From: an uncultured Cocleimonas sp.
GTDB lineage: Bacteria > Pseudomonadota > Gammaproteobacteria > Thiotrichales > Thiotrichaceae
Length of the DNA stretch: 48,023 nucleotides
Direction: 5' to 3'
Assembly (NCBI GenBank): GCA_937929875.1
Contig: CALFUP010000175.1
Span: forward strand, 1-48,023
Positions 42,933 through 48,023 of this stretch are shown piece after piece; the stretch's first letter is position 1, and every line of letters starts with the position of its first letter. Below the pieces are notes generated by a model, which had not been told where the DNA came from, searched no databases, and worked only from the letters and a program-made list of their open reading frames with translations. Both the position numbers and the translations under genes were made by a program.

Positions 42933-45900
42933 TCAGGCCAGTGATTCTGGGGGAAGAATTCCAACTGAATCCTGAAGCTTCTCATCTGAAAAATCATACT
43001 CCCCCAGCAAATTGATGTGTGCCCATGCCATCGGCGAGTGAGCGGCAATCATTCGTAACAGATTGTCTCTGGCTTCCGGATCGTTCATTTTTTCCAGCTG
43101 ACGTTCCAGGTACAGATAATTCCAACAGATGATGCTGTTTTTGATCAACCGATTACAGCCTTCGGCTATTTCCTGTTCTTCTTTCTCGACCTGCGTGTAC
43201 TCCCTTGGATTGCCAACCGCGACCGCTCGGGTGAACCGGTTAGCGAGTTCGACTTTGTTGAGTTGTTTCTCAATCGCTTGCCGCAGTTCCACCTCATTGA
43301 CATAACGCAGAATAAACAACGATTTGATAATCTGGCCAAAGGCCTTCAATGTCTGGTAAAGCGCATGTTGCCGCGAATAGGAATTGAGCCTCCGGAATAT
43401 CGCTGAAGCGGTGTTTTCCTTCAGTTTGATCGTGGCCACTAGCCGTAGCAGGTCATCCCAATTTTCCCGGATCAGATTCGTATTAATCGTTTTGTCCGGG
43501 GCGATTTTCCATTTCGAATCTGCCTGGCTTTTGGACCTGAAAATGTACAGCGTTTGTTTGCCAAGCCCTTTGATACGTGGGGCAAAGGAAAAGCCTAGCA
43601 AGTGAGTTAAACCAAAAACGGCTTCTGTGTAGCCGTGGGTATCAGTGGAATGAATATCACTTTTGACGACATCATTATGCATGAGTCCATCAATGACATA
43701 AGCACTTTCCCGGTCAGAAGCACTGATCATGAGTGAATGCCATAGGAAGTGGCGTTCATCAACAAACGTGTAGGCACTGACACCTTGACCTTGCCCAAAA
43801 TACTTGAAGGAACGACTGGCATGTAAAGATTCACCCCTGATTTCAAATTTCTGGCCATCACTGGCCGTGTGGCGTTGATCCGTCTCCCTAAGGTATCGAT
43901 TGGGCAGTTCCATTTTGTCCATTGCTTTCAACACCTGGTCATTAGCTGCCCGGACATTCTCCAGCGAGAAACGCCAGTTCACGGCATGTTCCAGTTCATT
44001 TTCTGTCATTTTAGAAGAAATACGTCCCATCTTGCGTACGCCAATGCTACAGCCCAACCCCATGATTCCCGCCAATAAGGCAGGGCGTGAAACTACCAGA
44101 GGCGTATGGGTTTGTTGCCAGTGCTCAAATGCTTTGAGTAGGCCACAATGTCGATCAACCGTATCCAGTACCTGAGCCAAAGGCACATCATGCCTTGCTG
44201 GGAATGATGACTGTAACGGGTTTGTTTCATGGGTATCCTGTGCCGGTGTTTTGACATGAAAAGTATCATCACTCCGGAAAGTCAGGTAGGGGTTACTGGC
44301 AGCCGCTGTATTGGTTGCCTGATACTGTTGAAGCAAGGCAGTATCCAATGCTTTAAGGATCATTTTAGGGTTAGTAAAATCAGTCAGCCCAGCACGCTTC
44401 AACAACATTGTCTTATCACGTTCCCAACGCGCTTTGTCGATAATATAGCTGTCCATGGGTCTGTATTTGTAGGATTTTCGAAGGTTAAGATGACCGGACT
44501 TGATGGCGGCAGCCACATGCTGAAACAGAAACACTTTGTATAGCGATTTCCTGAAGGTGCCCTCATTACTGATCACGGCTTTGCATTCGTCAGCCTCCAG
44601 AAAATCAGCCGGTGCTTTATCAGTGATAGCCCCTTCTTTGATTTTGAAATAATCAATGGCCTCCATTAATTGATCCACCTGCCCAACAGGCTCAAAAATT
44701 AACGCCTTAAGAATGGGGCTGAGACGATTTTGTAGCTTCACCGATTGCTGTTCCAGCACCTCATACCAGACTTCAGGCTGTCCAGCCTGTAGTAATCCGG
44801 CTTTCAGTTGTTCAAACGATTCTGTTTTTCCCTGATCCAGTAAGGCCTTAATCCGGATGATTTTCTCTGCATCAGATAAAGCTGTCTCATCGGTTAAATG
44901 GTGTATTTCCCGGAGTAGGCGAAAGACAGAAGTATCCAGTTCATCCACGACCGTGTTGAGTTGCTGGTTCTGTGCCTTGCGATGTTCAAAGAGCTGTTCT
45001 TTGTGTTGACGGATAGCGGTGTTCTGGAAGGTTTTCATCACACTGAGAAGAATATCGGCCAGATTATCCTGAAGGCGGAAAAACTGGTGGGCAATGAAAG
45101 CGGCGGTATGGATATAGCGGTCATTAGCCTCACGACGCTGCAGCTGAAACATCCGTGATCGGATCACACTGCCGGCATAATAGCGGATACCTTCGTAGCT
45201 AAGGTTAAGTTTGGATATAGTACTATCCAGTTTACCATATAGCTCAGAGAGGGTTTCAAAGTCCGCAATGGACTCTTTCACTTTGGACGGCTTTGTGGAC
45301 TGCGATAATTTTTTAAGTAAGGTAAGACGGTACTGATTTTTATCATCTGGCGTAGTAAACAAGTCCTCCAGTAAACGCCGAGTCTGATCATTAAGATGGT
45401 TATTCATCGAGGTAATCAGTGCTTCCTTGTGTGTTTGTAGTCCCGCTCGAATTAAATCTGATAACGAACGTGAGCTGGGTATCTGTATCCTTTTTTGAAT
45501 CAGGAAATCAACACAACGGCCAAATATGAGCTTAGGCTTCAGGTAGGTTTTGGCCATCGTTGTAATTTCAATGGTGAGCATGCCCTCAGATTGAGAATCA
45601 AATGAGGTGAAACCGTAAAACGCTAGGATCAGCTTCTGATGCCTTTGACGTGTTGTCTTAACATAACTGCCGGGCAAAAAATCATTGCTTGGGTAATCAA
45701 GCACCTTGCTAACCGCTTCAACATCACGCGAATGAAAATCTTGTGGTAGGAAAAAACGTTTTGTCGCTTTAAAGTACCCACAGAGCAGAAGGAATCCTAT
45801 CTGGCTGTTGGGTGTGCGCAAGGAGTAGGCAATCTCCAGTAGCGCTTTGGGGAAAGTGAAAAACTGTTTACGCTGTTCCGCATTAAACAATGGTGGCTTA

Positions 45901-45947
45901 TCAAATGCATCTTGTTCGCTGGCAGTGAGGATACGCATTCGAGGCAT
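42933..45947 (-). CDS. tnpA: Tn3-family transposase of the inner element
   Basis: A 1004-aa full-length transposase. The N-terminal domain starts MPRMRILTASEQDAFDKPPLFNAEQRKQFF. The catalytic core contains DQRHTASDGQKFEIRGES (first Asp), STDTHGYTEAVFGLTHLLGFSFAPRI (second Asp) and the ALYQTLKAFGQIIKSLFILRYV region with the downstream helices of the family. It differs strongly from the outer transposase, so the two elements belong to different branches. ATG 45947 has GGAG upstream. It should be active. Confidence 0.95.
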   Translation of the reverse strand: MPRMRILTASEQDAFDKPPLFNAEQRKQFFTFPKALLEIAYSLRTPNSQIGFLLLCGYFKATKRFFLPQDFHSRDVEAVSKVLDYPSNDFLPGSYVKTTRQRHQKLILAFYGFTSFDSQSEGMLTIEITTMAKTYLKPKLIFGRCVDFLIQKRIQIPSSRSLSDLIRAGLQTHKEALITSMNNHLNDQTRRLLEDLFTTPDDKNQYRLTLLKKLSQSTKPSKVKESIADFETLSELYGKLDSTISKLNLSYEGIRYYAGSVIRSRMFQLQRREANDRYIHTAAFIAHQFFRLQDNLADILLSVMKTFQNTAIRQHKEQLFEHRKAQNQQLNTVVDELDTSVFRLLREIHHLTDETALSDAEKIIRIKALLDQGKTESFEQLKAGLLQAGQPEVWYEVLEQQSVKLQNRLSPILKALIFEPVGQVDQLMEAIDYFKIKEGAITDKAPADFLEADECKAVISNEGTFRKSLYKVFLFQHVAAAIKSGHLNLRKSYKYRPMDSYIIDKARWERDKTMLLKRAGLTDFTNPKMILKALDTALLQQYQATNTAAASNPYLTFRSDDTFHVKTPAQDTHETNPLQSSFPARHDVPLAQVLDTVDRHCGLLKAFEHWQQTHTPLVVSRPALLAGIMGLGCSIGVRKMGRISSKMTENELEHAVNWRFSLENVRAANDQVLKAMDKMELPNRYLRETDQRHTASDGQKFEIRGESLHASRSFKYFGQGQGVSAYTFVDERHFLWHSLMISASDRESAYVIDGLMHNDVVKSDIHSTDTHGYTEAVFGLTHLLGFSFAPRIKGLGKQTLYIFRSKSQADSKWKIAPDKTINTNLIRENWDDLLRLVATIKLKENTASAIFRRLNSYSRQHALYQTLKAFGQIIKSLFILRYVNEVELRQAIEKQLNKVELANRFTRAVAVGNPREYTQVEKEEQEIAEGCNRLIKNSIICWNYLYLERQLEKMNDPEARDNLLRMIAAHSPMAWAHINLLGEYDFSDEKLQDSVGILPPESLA

Positions 45948-46078
45948 GGGTTTCTCCGGAAGATTAGCGTGAAGGTGATGGTAAAGAAAACGTCCGTTTT
46001 ACTGCCCCTCAACGGATACAGAAAAATAGATAAGAATCAGGGGTGGAATGGGTAAATATACTTGGTAAAGTATTCTAC

Positions 46079-46113
46079 GTTAACTTATTCTCTGTCGAGA
46101 TGGGTAAGTTAAC
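46079..46113. promoter_or_regulatory. res: res-like inverted repeat of the inner transposon
   Basis: GTTAACTTA and TAAGTTAAC, perfect 9-bp arms 17 bases apart, immediately before the resolvase start. The 177-base gap between the two genes is the expected place for res and both promoters. Confidence 0.6.
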
Positions 46114-46130
46114 TATTTGTAGAGATGATT

Positions 46131-46694
46131 ATGCTAATTGGCTATGCCCGTGTTTCAACGGATGACCAAAACTTGGATTTACAGAAAGATGCACTGAATC
46201 AAGCGGGATGCGAACGTATCTTTACCGATAAGCTGGGCGGTGCCAAATCGGAACGACCCGGCTTAGACGAAGCACTTAAGATGTCCCGGTCGGGTGATAC
46301 GTTAGTCGTGTGGCGGCTAGACCGGTTAAGCCGATCGCTGAAAACACTGATTGAAATGGTCAATCATTTGGAATCAGAAAACATTGGGCTAAAGAGTCTG
46401 GAGGAGGCAGTAGATACGACGTCGAGTTCTGGAAAATTAGTGTTTCATATTTTTGGGGCATTAGCCGAGTTTGAGCGAAACCTTATCCGTGAACGAACCC
46501 AGGCAGGCTTACAGGCAGCCAGAGCCAGAGGTCGCAAAGGAGGACGTCCTAAATCACTAACTCAGGACAAACAAGCGTTAGCCGTGAAACTGTATGATGA
46601 AAAACAGCATACCATTGCTCAAATCTGCGAGATGATGGGCATCTCAAAACCCACACTCTATAAGTACATTGAAGCCGCAAAAAAAGCGGGCTGA
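46131..46694 (+). CDS. tnpR: serine resolvase of the inner transposon
   Basis: A 187-aa small serine recombinase. The track begins at 46125, but ATG 46131 gives the canonical start MLIGYARVSTDDQN with catalytic Ser9. Other hallmarks are WRLDRLSRSLKTLIEMV, FGALAEFERNLIRERTQAGL and the C-terminal HTH IAQICEMMGISKPTLYKYI. It resolves cointegrates formed by the divergent transposase. Confidence 0.95.
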   Translation: MLIGYARVSTDDQNLDLQKDALNQAGCERIFTDKLGGAKSERPGLDEALKMSRSGDTLVVWRLDRLSRSLKTLIEMVNHLESENIGLKSLEEAVDTTSSSGKLVFHIFGALAEFERNLIRERTQAGLQAARARGRKGGRPKSLTQDKQALAVKLYDEKQHTIAQICEMMGISKPTLYKYIEAAKKAG

Positions 46695-46704
46695 TGATTG
46701 ACGG

Positions 46705-46992
46705 TTATTCCTCCAACCGCCAGTCCCACACTTTGTTCATTAGGGTTTTATCCGCCACTGCTTCAATCGCATATTGCCGCGCATCCTGACTGATTCGGTT
46801 GCCACCCGGCACATTTTCTCCTAATTTATCATGCAGTGTTTGTTCAAACCATGCTCTGACCTGTGAATGGGCTTCAGGTGTCTTGGGCGATACGCCCAGT
46901 TTGGCGGCCAGTAGTTCGGATACAACTCTGTCCACGGTGATCGTTGTGCGGCGATTCCTGAATCGGATGTGATAGCGGTCTTGAATGGCCAT
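46705..46992 (-). CDS. small regulator- or antitoxin-like passenger of the inner transposon
   Basis: A 95-aa basic protein from ATG 46992, which has GGGAG seven bases upstream; the track's GTG 47013 adds seven residues. YHIRFRNRRTTITVDRVVSELLAAKLGV looks like a short beta segment plus helix, as in ribbon-helix-helix proteins, and is followed by a helical region ending in KVWDWRLEE. It converges on the resolvase gene with a 10-base gap. The upstream GGATA-type palindromes overlapping a TATAAT support self-repression. No toxin is present. Family not recognised with certainty. Confidence 0.6.
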   Translation of the reverse strand: MAIQDRYHIRFRNRRTTITVDRVVSELLAAKLGVSPKTPEAHSQVRAWFEQTLHDKLGENVPGGNRISQDARQYAIEAVADKTLMNKVWDWRLEE

Positions 46993-47012
46993 CGGTTGTC
47001 TCCCATCACCCA

Positions 47013-47061
47013 AAGGATAGTATTATATCCTTATGCTAACCAACTGGATATCTTTATATCC
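47013..47061 (-). promoter_or_regulatory. two related palindromes overlapping a -10 box
   Basis: AAGGATA(GTATTA)TATCCTT (47013-47032) contains a perfect TATAAT on the minus strand. GGATAT(CTTT)ATATCC (47046-47061) shares the GGATA core. They lie 20-70 bases before the small minus-strand gene and are good autorepressor operators. Confidence 0.55.
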
Positions 47062-47148
47062 AACCACTCAAGCCTGTGGTGGATTTGGTACTCATGTTGG
47101 GATGCTCGATTCCTGTGGTTCTTTTGGTACCTTTGTGCAGATAGACCC

Positions 47149-47153
47149 CACTA
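47149..47153 (+). repeat. target-site duplication, right copy (CACTA)
   Basis: Second copy of CACTA, following the inner right inverted repeat. Joining 42828 to 47154 restores GAG GAG CAC TAC ACC GAT in the outer transposase. Confidence 0.93.
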
Positions 47154-47835
47154 CACCGATACGCATGGGTTTACTGATATTAATTTTACGGCCTTTGCTA
47201 TGGTGAATAAACGGTTTATTCCCCGCATCAAAGGGCTGCACAAATACGCCATTTTCCGGATTGATACTGAGCGGGATTATGGCGCACTCACCAGCCTGGT
47301 TAATAAAAAAGACCGCACATTGAATCTAGGCTGGATCGTTGAACAATGGGATCGAATGGGTCACTTTTATGCCTCGCTGGAAAATGGCCATGTCACCGCA
47401 TCCACGGCACTGCGCCGACTGAATGGCTTCACGGGGAAGAATCACTTTTACCGTGCTAACCGTGAATTTGGGCGAATACTCAGGACTGAATATGCTCTTT
47501 CATTCATGTCTGACCCGGCAATGCGTCAGCGCAACCGCAGAGGTCTACTGAAAGGAGAGCAAATCCACGCGTTGGCACGTGATATTAAGATGGGGAAACG
47601 AGGACGAGTTAATACACGGGACTGGCTTGAGCAGCGTCATTCCTGTAGTTGCCTGACGCTGGTAATGGCCTGCATCATTTACTGGCAAGCTAAAGAGATC
47701 AACCGAGTGCTTCAGGAACACTCGCCGGATGCCAGCATTGATCTCTCGATGATTAAGCATATCAGCCCGATTGCCTGGGAAAATATCATTTTGTATGGGG
47801 ATTACATTCTGAATCAAGCGAAGGTGAAAGTATGA
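47154..47835 (+). pseudogene. tnpA: outer Tn3-family transposase, 3' part
   Basis: Continues the 5' part after the nested insertion: TDTHGFTDINFTAFAMVNKRFIPRIKGL (second catalytic Asp), through RANREFGRILRTEYALSFM (third acidic region) to the stop at 47835. The ORF listed from 46969 starts inside the inner transposon's end; its first 53 or so residues are not transposase. No expression signal is expected here. Confidence 0.93.
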
Positions 47836-47845
47836 AAAAGGAGGC

Positions 47846-47881
47846 TTAGCGCCCATTTACGGACGAATGTGCACAGTACCC
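47846..47881 (-). repeat. right terminal inverted repeat of the outer transposon
   Basis: Perfect 36-base reverse complement of 39807-39842, ten bases after the transposase stop. Confidence 0.95.
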
Positions 47882-48023
47882 TGTTTAGCAAAAATGGCAG
47901 TTGCAATGATCAAGTGCGCCGGTGTGTTCATTGTTTTAGTCTCATCAAACTACCCAAAGCACCAGATTCTTTAGCCCATACGATTTACAAGACAAAAACG
48001 ATGACAAGGATTTTATTATTCTA
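47882..48023. other. right flank of the transposon
   Basis: 142 bases without a supported gene; only a 27-codon frame is present. It shows no similarity to the DNA left of the outer transposon. Confidence 0.5.

Larger units (their letters stand above)
42829..47148. mobile_element. inner Tn3-family transposon (4,320 bp), intact
   Basis: Flanked by CACTA duplications and 37-bp inverted repeats (42829-42865 and 47112-47148, 34 of 37 positions matching, GGGTTCGTCTGCACAAAGG / GGGTCTATCTGCACAAAGG). It carries a full transposase (minus), a resolvase (plus), a res-like region between them and a small regulator-like gene (minus). It inserted into the outer transposase just before its second catalytic Asp. 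Confidence 0.93.
39807..47881. mobile_element. outer Tn3-family transposon, disrupted
   Basis: Bounded by 36-bp perfect inverted repeats starting GGGTACTGTGCACATTCGTC (39807-39842 and 47846-47881). Without the nested insert and one duplicated target it is 3,750 bp and carries only a resolvase (minus) and a transposase (plus), divergent around a res-like palindrome. No passenger genes are present. The bases outside the ends (AATAA on the left, TGTTT on the right) do not match, so there is no 5-bp target duplication. Confidence 0.9.

Noticed and set aside
43384-45158. Plus-strand ORFs of 65-104 aa inside the inner transposase
   Set aside because: Antisense shadows of a full-length transposase; no ribosome sites or known domains.
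46969-47153. N-terminal 60 residues of the 288-aa ORF at 46969-47835
   Set aside because: This part is read from the inner transposon end and its operator region; true transposase sequence begins at the duplication.
1-48023. tRNA, rRNA, integron attC array or prophage structural genes
   Set aside because: None seen by eye on either strand; tRNAs would need a dedicated scan to exclude fully.

Overview
The window looks like a large part of a conjugative plasmid from a gammaproteobacterium: a low-GC transfer and replication backbone (1 to about 19,300) followed by an accessory region (about 19,346 to the end). The host assignment is inference. It rests on the AT-rich codon use and on gammaproteobacterial-type cargo families (EptA, DgkA, DUF3108, DUF2970, PmtA-like and SulP). 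No rRNA, tRNA or CRISPR array was seen.

Backbone. The left edge carries the end of an upstream gene and a TraL/TraM-like pair. A minus-strand block follows: two small hypothetical genes, an ArdC-type antirestriction protein, a plasmid membrane protein and a Rep_3 family initiator. Next to rep are seven 18-bp iterons (7107-7409), so the vegetative origin is here. Running rightward from the origin is a complete-looking mating-pair operon in the order trbB-C-D-E-J-L-F-G-H-I. This is the order of Ti-plasmid trb operons, but there is no trbK between trbJ and trbL. Relaxase, coupling protein and oriT are not in the window and probably lie to the left, next to traL/traM. A 180-bp non-coding element occurs three times, each time just 3' of a backbone operon and on that operon's strand.

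Defence region (19,346-31,373). It opens with a remnant of a recombinase-type HTH. Then comes a Type ISP-like single-chain restriction-modification gene cut by one in-frame TAA. A two-gene candidate defence module follows: a 1685-aa NERD nuclease/pseudokinase/kinase/SF1 helicase fusion and a 490-aa protein with an N-terminal winged-helix-like region.

Chromosomal-type cargo (31,518-39,655). This holds 5'-truncated eptA and dgkA, a truncated DUF3108 gene, a PmtA-like methyltransferase, a CaCA Na+/Ca2+ exchanger, a ribbon-helix-helix regulator with AT-rich palindromes, an ArsB/NhaD-type permease, a small zinc-ribbon protein, a SulP transporter with STAS domain and a DUF2970 protein. Truncated genes at its left part indicate rearrangement junctions.

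Nested transposons (39,807-47,881). An outer Tn3-family element has 36-bp perfect inverted repeats, a resolvase and a transposase. Its transposase is split by a second, intact Tn3-family element of 4,320 bp. The inner insertion has a 5-bp target duplication (CACTA); removing the insert and one duplication restores the transposase frame exactly.
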